Shown in pieces: positions 34,301 through 44,155 of a DNA stretch of 64,000 nucleotides; position 1 is the stretch's first letter; each line of letters starts with the position of its first letter. The position numbers and the translations under genes were made by a program. The stretch covers positions 1 to 64,000 of the forward strand of contig NW_013654191.1 in the NCBI RefSeq assembly GCF_000499385.1, written 5' to 3'. The stretch is from Eimeria necatrix (taxonomy: Eukaryota > Apicomplexa > Conoidasida > Eucoccidiorida > Eimeriidae). The notes beneath the pieces are model-generated. The model searched no databases. It had not been told where the DNA came from and saw only the letters and a list, made by a program, of their open reading frames with translations.

Positions 34301-36335
34301 AATGAATGAGGCTGTTGTTGCCTCTAAGAGCTTTGCCACAGCATTTAATGCTTTTGAGAATGCTGCTACAGGTACACGTACCGTAAGGCCATCAGCACTC
34401 ACTTTGTTGCTACCCTGTGCTACGCCTACCTGAGCTTTTTTCAAAGAGTTAAACGCTGCGCCCTAAATCGTAGACCCTCCATATATCTCATAATGTCTGG
34501 CACCATATGTAGCAGGAAAGTGCAGCAGTGTGAACTCGGTGACCGACGTAAATTCAATGAGAGCTCGAGAATAGTCCCGTGTCACTTTTGAATGCCTCTT
34601 CAGGGAGGGGCGTCTTGAGGCTGTGGATCGCTTTACCATTCCAATGATGCAGCGGCAAAGGGAGCCAGAACAACAGCAGCAGCAGGAAATGCACCACCTG
34701 GATGGAAAAGAGCTACAAAGTAAATATTCTGGGTGTGCTAATGCCTTGGCGGCCGCTACGATGAGAGCTGCCTGTGCAAGGCGAGCAGCAGCTGGTGCGG
34801 AAGATGCTGCGGCTGTAGCGGCGGCAGTAGCTGCATCAAACGAGGCAGCTGCAGGAACAGCCGCTGCCTCATTAAACGAAGAAGACAGAAGGACTGGACA
34901 GGAAGGGATCCCTGCATCTGAACTAGGGGACATATACACAGCAGCAGCAGCAACAACGAGTGCTGCTGCCCTTGGAGATGCGCTGAATGCAGCAGTGTCT
35001 CAGACGCTCATAGAGATTCTCCCACGAGAACGTGCGCCATACAAAATTGAACTCCTCAGGTCTAAGCTTCAAGGAATAAAACCTAAACCCTTAGCCATCA
35101 AATATGCCCGGGCACGTTAGTCTTAAAGCCTATAAATATGAAAGCCTAAGGCTTGGACGTTGCTGGGAAATCGCAGGTTGCCTGAGGGTTCCTTCTCTAG
35201 AAGAAGACAGGTGGCACCCTTTGGGTCATTTGAGTTACTGTCCTGATCGGCAAGCACGCTTCGAACCCCCTGAAGAGCTGACAAACGGCCAACAGCATCA
35301 GCAGCGGCAACAGCAGCCGCAGCAGAAGCAGGCCCTAAAGAGTTCCGCAGTTCGGCAAGTTACCTCTGCTTCCAGCTCCCCGAAACGACTGACAGGAAAT
35401 GTAAAAGTTGGAACGGACAAATAGGAAAATGCTGCTGCTCTCGCTGCCGTCGCTTTTGTTGCTGGTGTCGATGTCCGTGTTACAGTGTGAACTGAACATG
35501 CTGTTGGTAAAGGCGTTGCCGCTGTTAGTGAAAATCCCGTCGCTGCTGTCTCCAAGCAATCCCCAAGGATGCTGCTGATTCCGACACAGTTTGTGGTATT
35601 GCTGCTGCTTATTTCCGCCGCGGAGGCAGCGGCAGTTGCAGCTGTGGCCTTCGCATCCTGCTGCAGCACCACCAACAACCGTGGCAGCAGCTACATTAGC
35701 CATAAAAACTATTCGGCAAGTGCGCAAGCCACATGCCACTGCTTCGACTGTTACTGCAGGCTGACCCTAAACCAACTGATCCAGAGGTGCTTCACCAAGG
35801 ATCCCTTGAGATATCCCCTCGGACAGTTGACTTCGGCATCATCTCTCTGGAGTCAGTTTACTTTCGCCACGTCTCAGCTAAATTGCTCGGGACGCACAGC
35901 AGCAGAGTCTGCGCTAAGATAAAGGACCTACAGGGGCCTCCAGGGGTCATAGTCAAAGTAATTAACGGGACGCCGGGTCAGGTAAGAGAGCACTGCTGCT
36001 GCTGCTCTTGACTGGCGCTTCAGCGGGTGGAACAGCTGCTGGTTCCTCTGCCAGTGTAAGGAATGCGCTGCCGCTAAACAGTGAAGGCCTTGCTATTGCT
36101 GGTTCTGTTTCTGTTCCTGCTGCTGCGGCTGTTACTGCCGCTGCTGTTGTTGCAGGTGGCTGTTGGCCTCCACTGGCGATGTCAGCTGCGGCTGGAGACG
36201 CCCGCGCTTTGTGAGGCCCTCAGCGGGCTTCCCATCCCCATAACAGCCTTCCTATCCATCTCAACCCAGTTTTGTGAGATGTCAGTGCCCATTAAGGCAT
36301 TACTTAGTACGCATAGCGACCAAGGGAGCTCCTAG
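22309..36335 (+). CDS. SPAG17: SPAG17/PF6-like axonemal central-apparatus protein
   Basis: A long multi-exon gene for a scaffold of the C1a projection of motile axonemes, expected in microgametes. The C-terminus is clearest: exons 35760-35981 (ISPRTVDFGIISLESVYF) and 36156-36335 (ISTQFCEMSVPIKALL), joined in phase 0, form an ASH/MSP-like domain where SPAG17 has SSVKFGVL...IMTEHEVLFLPVEA. Upstream blocks keep SPAG17 order: EMYVHLSPTVILVSA (25.77 kb), GKFYLFSAELTEGHRL (26.34 kb), LEVIVEISSPSGEPL (26.65 kb), LLPCGAVVRQTLSGRVEVML (27.30 kb), ILFPDGTQIK (29.42 kb) and ESLKAGTENDTGMYWEG (31.80 kb). The 22.3-25.14 kb exons are less certain: VVVAHGDEIYFYAKR, then PADVARVTSLLVKEYA, KQRNAYKRFVETMPVL and GHLLLAVFHR just before a GTACGA donor; they resemble N-terminal SPAG17 blocks but could be a separate gene. 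Introns are full of CTG repeats. Exon edges between 27.4 and 35.7 kb are only partly resolved. Confidence 0.72.
22420..22500 (+). repeat. Telomere-like remnant (intronic)
   Basis: TTTAGGTTTACACTTTAGG, then CTTAGGGTTTGG and AATAGGGTC follow directly after the donor at 22420. A second small cluster with TAGGGTGTAGGATTTAG is at 23095-23165. Confidence 0.6.
25195..25420. repeat. AT-rich ATA/TAC low-complexity block
   Basis: A run of TATA, ATAC and GTAT units, sharply different in composition from the CAG-rich flanks. It lies in the gap between the exon ending near 25138 and the next block at about 25.47 kb, and marks either an intron or a gene boundary. Confidence 0.7.
30300..31110 (+). repeat. 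CTG/GTT-type trinucleotide field in SPAG17-like introns
   Basis: Nearly continuous CTGCTGCTGTTGCT-type sequence on the coding strand, open in several frames as poly-Leu or Cys/Ala. It is interpreted as intron, not protein. An exon-like block VTVQAPPSTNIE lies just upstream, after the acceptor at about 30242. Confidence 0.75.
33715..34160. repeat. Purine-rich ACAGACAGA-type tract
   Basis: A/G-rich on + with repeated GACAGA and AAAAAGAA units, inside the SPAG17-like gene. Here it is purine-rich on the coding strand, the opposite orientation to the tracts in UROD and PPIL3. Confidence 0.6.
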
Positions 36336-37555
36336 TAAGGTTCGGGCCGTAAACAAGCAAGCGTCCCCTATCTTTTTGGAGTCCCTCCACCTTAAGTAAA
36401 CGTCCCCATGGAAACAGCGCCTTTACATGCGCAAAACGTGGATGCCCGCATACGTACAGAAAGCCTAAGGCTTAAAGTACAGGGTTCATATTGCAGAAAC
36501 TAGAATGTAGGGTTGAGAGGTCACGGTCCAGCGATATTGCTCAGGGTTTAGTTCTGCCAGCACAGCATTTGTTTGCACTTTACTGCCGACCCAGTGCATC
36601 TAGTACTGTTCGTGCTTCCCCATATTTTGACGTTCCTCTGTTCTTGCCTCCACCAAGTCTCTCCATCTGCCTTTTCCTTCTGTTTTTCCATACGAATATC
36701 TCCTTTTCCTGTTTCTTTCTGTCTCCGTCTATCCCTGCTTGTGCCTCTGGTTTGTCTCTGCTCTTTTTTTCATTCGTGCCTCTCTGTTATGTCACTTTCG
36801 CCATTTTCTTTTTGTTTACCTTCTCTGTGTTCCATTAGCCCCGTTAGTTCTCTTTCCTCCTTTTAAGATATTGATTTTAGAATGCCAAAGATAGTTGTGA
36901 TTATGCTGTTCTTTCCAAATATTGGTAAACGAAAGTACACAAAAGTACACATGCACACACAGGTACGCACGTCTACACTCACTCCAATGTGTGGGACGCC
37001 AACAAATGGTGTACTGTGCATGCATGCTTGCATTCCTGCATGCGTGGATAGCCTATTAGTCGCTCTTGAATAGACGTTTACCTTAGCAATCGCAAGGCAA
37101 GAATATCCGCCAATACAGATAATCGTACGTCCCTTAAAGAGCACCGCTCAACATCTGTGGACGTGTAGAACAAGCATACATACGTGTACAGCAATGCACA
37201 CATACTTGAATTCGTTGAGCAATTATTCATGTGGAGACGTTAGATGCACTCGCGCTTGTTACTGTATTTACATTTTGTCTGTATTTTTGGATACACTTGT
37301 GTCTAGTAAATCTGCCTACACTACACAGCTCTGAACAAGAGAACGTCCATGTATGTGTAGCTGCGCTTATATGCATGCACCTATCTACCTGGTCAGGAAA
37401 CGAGGCCCCGCCCCAAAAATCACAGGCATAATCACCCGCCTGACTAGAACCATAGGCACAAAAAGAAAAAACCAACGCCTTGAAGTCTGAATGAGACAAT
37501 ATATCGGTTATATGTACAGTGAAGATGAATATCTATACAGGAACAGCCTGCTGGC
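36336..37555. other. Convergent intergenic between SPAG17-like and PPIL3
   Basis: Contains a telomere-like cluster at about 36465-36560 (GTAGGGTTGAG, CAGGGTTTAG), a long pyrimidine-rich run at 36600-36865 and a TGCATGCATGC cluster near 37018. No coding region is recognised. Confidence 0.5.
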
Positions 37556-39409
37556 TCACAGTTGCTCTTGTTCAGCAATGGGATTGGCGTGTATTTGGGT
37601 GCTGAGAATTTTGATCTCACTTAAGGGCCTGTTTTTTTTGCCCGTGGGCACCTTTTCTATTTTGTCTAAAGTGTCTAACCCGTCAATCAAACGGCCAAAG
37701 ACAGTATATACCCCGTTTAAGTGGGGCTGACGAGAATAAGTAATGAAGAACTGAGAGCCATTCGTGTTGGGAGCCCCCTGGTTTGCCATGGACAAAACGC
37801 CCCGGCGGTCGTGCTGCAGAAACAATCATAAATGGGGTGGCACAATGACTCTTGCATATATTATATATGGCCAGTGACTAGGTAGCGGTGTGCAGACACA
37901 ACACCTGCACGTAGATAATGGTTGGAAGTAAGAGCGAGAAAAACAAAAACAAAGGCACCGAGAGACACACAAATAAGGTAACAAAAAAAAACAGAGAGAC
38001 AGAAACGCGCACAGGCAGACCGACAGTGAAAGCCAGTCGAAAAAAAGGAACACAGAGAGGAAAAGTGGCAAATGCATGGGTACAATGGTGACAGAAGCAA
38101 CGCCAGCTACAGAGCCAGATAATGATTCGTGAGTTGGGACTTGAGTTAAGCAAGGGACAACGAATGGAAAGAAGGAAAAGCAAAACAAGTGAGCGGGGGG
38201 AAATAAAAAACAATACTGTACGTAACTTCTCTTCGAGCCAGCTCAACTTCAGCTTGGGAACTCTGACAGCCAGTATCACTATGCACTGCCTGCGTATCTG
38301 CACTTGTACTAGAGAATTGAATTTACCGATAAGCTGGCTAATCAAACGCATGCAGAAGTGAATAATCTTTTCTATGATCACCGCATGAGCTAGCCAGTTG
38401 TCTGCTTACTTTTAAAGTGGCAACAAACTCGTCTTCAAAGAAGCCACCGTAGATGGACTGGCCGCCTTTGCCAGTGTTTGTAGGGTCTCCCATTTGCACT
38501 GCGAACCCCTTTATATTTCTGCAATGCAGCGAAGCAGAAGAGTGAAGAAGGTGCACAGACTGCGGGGCTGCCTTACATTAGAAGAACCAACACTCATTAG
38601 GAATAAATGGGTGCAACGACCAGCAAAAGAAGGAATGACAAAAGCCGCATAAACAACTACAAAAATGGGGTATAATGAGCAGCCACAGAAAAACTGAGAA
38701 AGAATCAAAGAGCCAAACACATATGCAGAAGCGGACGCAGCGTGAAGACAGTGAAAGATACGGGCAAAAACCGAGAGGAAAAGAGAAACAAATATCGGTG
38801 CCGCTTTGTATCCGTGTCTGCTTTCTCTGGGCGGCGTCTCATCGCTCTCTCTCCTGCCGCTACTTCTTTCGTGTTCCATGCTTACAAATACGTGGAGAAA
38901 CGGGTAGACGTGGAAAAAAAGGAGAAGTCAAGCCGACACAAATGGGCAGGACAACATACAGGCAGCTGGCGTCAGAAAACGACGAAGACCTAGAGCACCG
39001 CAACCTACCTCGTTACAATACAGCCATCGTACGAGTTCGAAGCGCAAAGAGCCAAAAAATTCTGCACATCGCAGAAAAACCGGCGGCATTAGCAACAGCA
39101 GCAGCACCAAAAAGAGGAGTGCATGCATGCCTCAGTAACGTACGAAGCAGCAGCAGCGACACAGTGGTACGTGCAGTAGCAGCTGCGACACCACGTGCAC
39201 ACAAGGAAGGGAAGGCTAAGAGAAGCAGCAGGTAGTGCAATAGTTATGCAGACAGCGCAGGAGTACATATTTACCTAGCAGCAACTGCAGCCTGAACACC
39301 AGCAAAAACGGCAGCAGCAAAAGGTACTCACCTTGCAGGTTCGCGGCGTTTGCTGGCAGAAGAGCTCTACCTTCAAATCGCCGAGGTTTGTTTTAAGCGT
39401 AACAGACAT
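37556..39409 (-). CDS. PPIL3: Cyclophilin, peptidyl-prolyl isomerase-like 3
   Basis: Spliceosome-associated cyclophilin of the PPIL3 subfamily. Exons in order: 39409-39332, 39061-39009, 38518-38410 and 37813-37556; 498 nt, 165 residues (human 161). The N-terminus [17 protein letters not shown] and first exon end TPRTCK are typical. Then [72 protein letters not shown] and the subfamily C-terminal ending HANP. Exon 2 must end at AG|GTAGGT, because only this donor is in phase with the next acceptor; the resulting peptide is CIVTRNIKGF where cyclophilins have C-FHR-NIKGF. The catalytic Arg is kept but Phe-His becomes Val-Thr. Two introns contain purine/pyrimidine tracts. The gene faces the methyltransferase gene head to head. 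Confidence 0.95.
37915..38230. repeat. Purine-rich tract in PPIL3 intron
   Basis: A/G-rich + strand sequence with GAGAGACAGAAAC and AAAAAAACAGAGAGAC, in the intron 37814-38409; a second tract lies at 38640-38800. Pyrimidine-rich on the coding strand. Confidence 0.6.
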
Positions 39410-39983
39410 CTTCCTGCTGCTCGTGCTGTTGCAGCTCCCAGCTTCCGCGGTCGCTGCTGTTAACCAGGGGAGGCAGCGGCGCCAATGGCCTTCAGGCCTT
39501 TCCGTTTCCTATTAATGTCAGCACAGCTTAGGACCACAGCAGCAGCAGCCAGCGCAGCAACGGCGCGAATAACAACAACAGAACGAAGGTCGGCAGCACA
39601 TCCAATTCGTTGCTGCAGAGTTCATGCGGAAGGCCCAAACGTTGTCGGGGTTGAAACGATACCTTAACAGTGACATATTTGGGAACATGAAGAGGGAAAC
39701 GGTGGGGAACTGTAGCAGCAGCTCACTGGGGGCCCCTTTCGGGACTCTGCAGCTGGGAGTCGTTCGGGGCTTCCTGCAGGGGCCCCCATGATGCGTTATG
39801 GAAGAAGAGGCCTTCGGCTGTAACTCTAGCATGCAAATATACGCCTTTTAAGGTAACCTAATGAATATCGAAGATTCTGCGACTCCTTCGTGCTCCCGAT
39901 TACAACGCAGACGCAGCAGCAACAGCTGCAGGAGCATCGTTTGACTCTCAAGCGGCTGCTGCTGCAACGGTTGGTTCTGTAGC
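39410..39983. other. Bidirectional promoter interval
   Basis: 574 bp between divergent starts of PPIL3 (-) and the methyltransferase (+). A 104-codon antisense frame (39832-39518) is Cys-rich at its end from CAG repeats; I do not regard it as a gene, though its middle could be a 5' UTR exon of PPIL3. Confidence 0.45.
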
Positions 39984-41492
39984 ATGCAGGTAGAATTATC
40001 CGTGCTGGAGCTGCTGCGGAGCAAGGCTATCAGAGTTCTGCCAGTGGGGGCTGACGGGACCCTGGTTCCTTGCTGGCAACCAGCGGCAGCACTGGCAGCT
40101 GAACAAGCAGCAACTAGCGAGGCGCAGGAGAGGCTGCTTTTGCTGCCTCTGTTGCGCAGAGTCCCGGGCGCCTCCCTGGAATATCCCATCCCTCGAAGAC
40201 AGCCAGGGGAACCGCCAGTGTATCTTTCAGTGCAATTGGACTCATGCGCGGATACGACAGCAACTGATCTGTGGGGCCCTGCTTGTGGCTTGCTGCTGTG
40301 CTATTTACTGCAGCATCAGGAGGCTCTTCAGCTGCAGCAGCGGCAGGTGCTAGAGCTCGGCTGCGGCTTGGGGGCGCCTAGCAGCCTCTGCTGCCTGCTG
40401 GGAGCACCATGGGTCCTTCCAACTGACTGCGATTCTGCTGCTTTGTCTCTGACGAGGTGTAACTTGTCGCTGTCAGCTGCACTGCACTCATTCATATTCC
40501 CTATTCCGGCCAGTGCAAGTGCTTCTGGCGGAGCAGCAGAGGCGTTGGCGGCAGCTGCTGTGCGACTGTTGGAACGGATACGCAGTAAGAAGCAGCAACA
40601 GCAGCAACAGAATCAGGAGCAGCATGAAGGCGTGTTTTCTGTGTCAGACATTCTATGCGAGCTAGGAGATTCCCCTCGAGCCACCGCAGGTCCCCTCAAA
40701 TGGAGTGAAGACGCCTCGGAGGTGCGGCAGCAACTGCTCCAGTTGCAACAGCAGCGACAGCACCGACAGGACCGGACTGCAGAGATTCGGCCCTGTGTTA
40801 ACTTGGTGGTGGCATCGGATGTGCTCTATTCAGACAAGGCCGCAGCGGCCCTTGCGTGCACTATACACACTGTTGCAGGAGTTGCTGCTGAATGTAGGTG
40901 GTCCCATTGCCATGGGAAGGTCCCTGCTCATAGGGAGGCTGGCGACCGCAGGGTCTCACATAGTGGAAAGAGTGCAGTGGGAAGTGTTCCTGGTTTCCTT
41001 TGTTTGATTAGTCATCAGGTACGGCATGCGGTGTATGCACACCAGGGTCAGTTAGCTCGCGAAGGAGCTGACTCTGCTTTGCAGAGTTTCATTAGCAATT
41101 TCGAAACTTTGCAGACAGACGCAAAAGGGCTTGCCGCTACATATGCGCGCAAACCTCTAAGAAAGGAGCAACCCGGCAGTGAACAAGCAGCAGCAGCAGC
41201 AAACGCACCAGCAGAGGCAGAAAAAAGCGACTCCCCTGTGCAACTGTACGTGCGCATTATCGAGGAACACGAACAGGAACTTCCACGAGGCGCTTGGGAG
41301 CCCCCTGAGGGGAACTTCAAGGACCGCGGTGGCGTTGAAATGACACAAAAAGGAGACAGCTGTTTGCCTGAGGGCAGCGTATGTCTGCTGGCCATCGCAT
41401 CAGACCCTGAGCAACTCCTGCAGCTACCCCCAGCTGCTGGCTCTGCTACAAAGAGTTTATGCTCAATAACGAAGCTGCAACGAACTAGCTAG
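39984..41492 (+). CDS. METTL/FAM86-type (Methyltransf_16) protein methyltransferase
   Basis: S-adenosylmethionine-dependent methyltransferase, probably acting on protein lysine. Open for 502 codons. DLWGPACGLLLCYLL (about residues 95-109) precedes motif I, VLELGCGLGAPS (122-133), then the acidic TDCD (147-150) and NLVVASDVLYSDKAA (273-287), which is the family's D-V-hydrophobic-Y post-motif. This order fits lysine methyltransferases such as METTL21/22/23, EEF2KMT and CAMKMT; the exact substrate is not visible. Poly-Gln insert around 203-209. After residue about 290 the main frame loses family character, while the +1 frame reads helix-like (ALYTLLQELLLNVGG) for about 50 codons, so an unrecognised intron or sequencing frameshift near 40.85-41.0 kb is possible. 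The C-terminal 150 residues are unique. Confidence 0.78.
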   Translation: MQVELSVLELLRSKAIRVLPVGADGTLVPCWQPAAALAAEQAATSEAQERLLLLPLLRRVPGASLEYPIPRRQPGEPPVYLSVQLDSCADTTATDLWGPACGLLLCYLLQHQEALQLQQRQVLELGCGLGAPSSLCCLLGAPWVLPTDCDSAALSLTRCNLSLSAALHSFIFPIPASASASGGAAEALAAAAVRLLERIRSKKQQQQQQNQEQHEGVFSVSDILCELGDSPRATAGPLKWSEDASEVRQQLLQLQQQRQHRQDRTAEIRPCVNLVVASDVLYSDKAAAALACTIHTVAGVAAECRWSHCHGKVPAHREAGDRRVSHSGKSAVGSVPGFLCLISHQVRHAVYAHQGQLAREGADSALQSFISNFETLQTDAKGLAATYARKPLRKEQPGSEQAAAAANAPAEAEKSDSPVQLYVRIIEEHEQELPRGAWEPPEGNFKDRGGVEMTQKGDSCLPEGSVCLLAIASDPEQLLQLPPAAGSATKSLCSITKLQRTS

Positions 41493-42397
41493 ACGCTGGC
41501 AGCTGGAACTCACTAGAAAGTGACACCTATGGCTAATTTCCTTGGCGGGGCAAGCCGCTCGTCTTTCCCGTATCTGAAGCGGCCCGGGGGATTGCCAGTT
41601 CATGCAACTCCTTCGTTCGCATGTTAGCTCTACTATGGCTAAGTAGCTCGTGGCTCCTTATCTAACGCAAGCCAGCTCCTTGCATCCTCATTTGCCCTCT
41701 TCATCGCTGTTCCGCCCCAATACCTCCGCCCGTACTTTTGTTTGCCTGCACCCATTAGCTTAGCGTCTACCACGGTTAGCAGTGCCAAGTGCCACGCCAA
41801 CAGGCACAAAAGACACAACCAGAGAAAAGAGATAGTGCACGGCACACAATGCGAGGAAGAGAGGCATGCTGTACGCCATCGGGCTGATGGAGCAAGAACG
41901 ACAGTAAGGAAAACAAAGGTGCACGCCAAGGCGATCAGATACACACAAAACTAAGAGCAACAGGACGGCGGAATCAGAAGGCACGATAAACGAACGCAAT
42001 GCACGGCGGGACACACAGCAACAGAAATCACCGAAAGGCCTCCGCCTTTGATTCACTGCTGGTAGTCAGCAGCAACGGCACCCTGCTACAAGGGATGCTA
42101 CCTGTCTGGTTCTCTGTCCAGCTAACTACACTAGCTACAAGGATGCGAGGTTGGTGCTGGGTTAGGCTTGAGAAGTCTTCATCCACGGGGTAGGTGTCTG
42201 ACTGGATGGACGAATGCACAGGGGGGCAGCCTGGCCCGTGGCTGTATGGCTGGCTCTCTCAAAAGCCATCTCACTGGATAGGTAAGAAACCGATTAGCTG
42301 GTTACCTAAAACCATGGCGAGCCATCTGGTCAGTTAGGCAGCGGGAGACACCGTTGGCCAGCCATTTGACTGGTCACCTACTTACCCACCTTCCACT
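41493..42397. other. Convergent intergenic with degenerate GCCATCT/ACTGG repeats
   Basis: 3' flank of the methyltransferase and of the - strand gene. Between about 42210 and 42385 a loose unit recurs three times (AGCCATCTCACTGGATAGG, GAGCCATCTGGTCAGTTAGG, CAGCCATTTGACTGGTCACC), spaced about 40-70 bp. No gene seen. Confidence 0.5.
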
Positions 42398-44155
42398 CTA
42401 CGCAGCTGTTTGAATAGATAAGAGCTCGTAAACAAGAATGATAAGGGGCAACACCATCAGAAGCAGCCACAAACAACATGGCAGCAGGTGCCGCGCTGAG
42501 AACCCACAGATTTGAAGCTCGCTGTTATCTCCTCGAGCGACCCTGAGATTGCAGTAATGGCAGCAACAGATCGCGTGCTGTAAGCGCATGCAGTCGCAGT
42601 TGCAGGTCAGAATAAGTAAATATCGCGCACGCCGCAGTAGAACTACAAGCTGCTGCGCCGGCACTCCGCATAGCGGCAGCAGCGAAGCCGGCACCGGCGG
42701 AGCAGCAGCAGCAGGAGTAGCAGTTGCCCTCACCAAGTTCCTTGCCTCAAAAGAGCCCAGAGCCCCGGAGTGTCTGGGTCCCTTTCTTCATGCATTGGTG
42801 ACGAATAAGCTTCGAAGAGTCTGCAACAAGAAGACCCACGTCCGCTGGGCGGATGTACACCATAGCAGTGCAAATCACTTGTGGCTGCCAACGGAGTGCA
42901 CTACACAGCAGTAGGGGGCAGCTGAATTTCCAGGGATAGAATTGGCAGCAGCACAAGCAGAAATACAGGGGAAAAACGACAGAAAACAAGCTAAATGGAC
43001 ACCTTAAAAAATGCAGGCACCGGGAGCATGTATGGCTCTACCCTTGGGCCAGATGCAATGCAGCCCCTGAAAGCAGCATCCGCAGCAGCGGAAACAAAAA
43101 AGCCAGGAACAAAGCGAGCAGCAACAGCAGCATACCTCTGCGACCGAAAGGAAGAAACTGCCAGCCGAGAGGGCGAATCACCGAGAAGGCGCTCCGTGTA
43201 GTTTGTTCGCAGCGGGGCCCTCACTCTGCAACAACAGTAGCAGCAGCAGCATTTAAACGCTGCAGCCGACAGTGGCGCCCGTCCAGGCCATGCAGCAGCA
43301 GTAGCAGTATCACTGACCCGTCGTCTCCCATGGCTTCCCCGCCTGTTGGCGCGAGAGCATAGTGGTGGCCTTCCGTATCTGCTGCTGCTATTGCTACTGC
43401 AGTGTTTGTTGGCGCCTGGAAAGAAGTGGCAGAAGCGCCAAAACGCGCTTCCGCCAGTTGCCTCTGCCTTTCCCGGTTCGCTGCATTTTCCATCGCAAGC
43501 CGGTCAAACTCCTCCTGCTGCAACCTACGAGCCAGCTCCACGCCAATCTGCAAAAGCAATAGCAGTAACAGTAAGCGGCTCAGCAGTCCAATCACGTTAA
43601 CATCCGTCACGCCCCTGTTGCAAATCTATCAGATCTGTCGCCTGCTGCTCCAGTGAAAGACGGCAACAATGCGGCACAAAACTCAACTACAGCGATGCCA
43701 GCAGCAGCAGCTCTGCTGGCACGACAGCAGCAGTAATTACTATCATGCACCTGTTCTTCCCTCTGCCGCTGAATCAGTTCCGCCTCGGCTGCCTCTCGCA
43801 GCAAGCGCTCGGCGTACCGCTGGTGGTGCAGTTGGCGGTAAGCAGCCAGGTCTGCCGCTGCATCAGCTTCTGGTGCTGCGTCTGCTGCTGCATTTGCTGC
43901 TGCCGCCTCTGGTGGCGGGCCTGCTACAACTCCTGCTGAGCCTTTTGAGACGCAGCCCTCCCCTGAAGGCCCCGAAGGGTACTCTGCGTAGGTGGATGCT
44001 TGAGAAGCTGCTGCTGGTATTGCTTCTGCTGCTGGTGCCGTTTCCGCTGCTACCGGCGCAGGCACAGTTGTTGCTGCAGCGGGACCTGCTCGGGTCGCCG
44101 CGGTAACCGTGGGGAGCTCCCCAAGCCCAGCAACATTATCCTGCCCTTCATACAT
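42398..44155 (-). CDS. Coiled-coil protein with C-terminal Cys cluster and membrane anchor
   Basis: Not identified. Exon 1 (44155-43751) begins MYEGQDNVAGLGEL, followed by an Ala/Pro-rich stretch and the start of a charged helix. Exon 2 (from 43547) continues IGVELARRLQQEEFDRLAME and RERQRQLAEARFG, a strong coiled coil of the ARxLQxEE type. It ends at GG|GTCAGT near 43311, in phase with an exon at about 43219 that begins VRAPLRTNYTERLLGDSPSR. The last exon, after CTTACAG, reads HAICCCHYCNLRVARGDN and then a hydrophobic segment CCLWLLLMVLPLIILVYELL before the stop at 42398-42400. A preceding CNCDC may join the Cys cluster. A membrane-anchored zinc-binding protein (RING- or TMEM55-like) is conceivable but not shown. 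Exons between 43.1 and 42.6 kb are unresolved. Confidence 0.5.

Noticed and set aside
38871..39015. Search for a microexon encoding FHR between PPIL3 exons 2 and 3
   Set aside because: No sequence of the form TTYCAYMG before a GT was found, and extending exon 2 to AG|GTAGGT already gives a perfect phase match.
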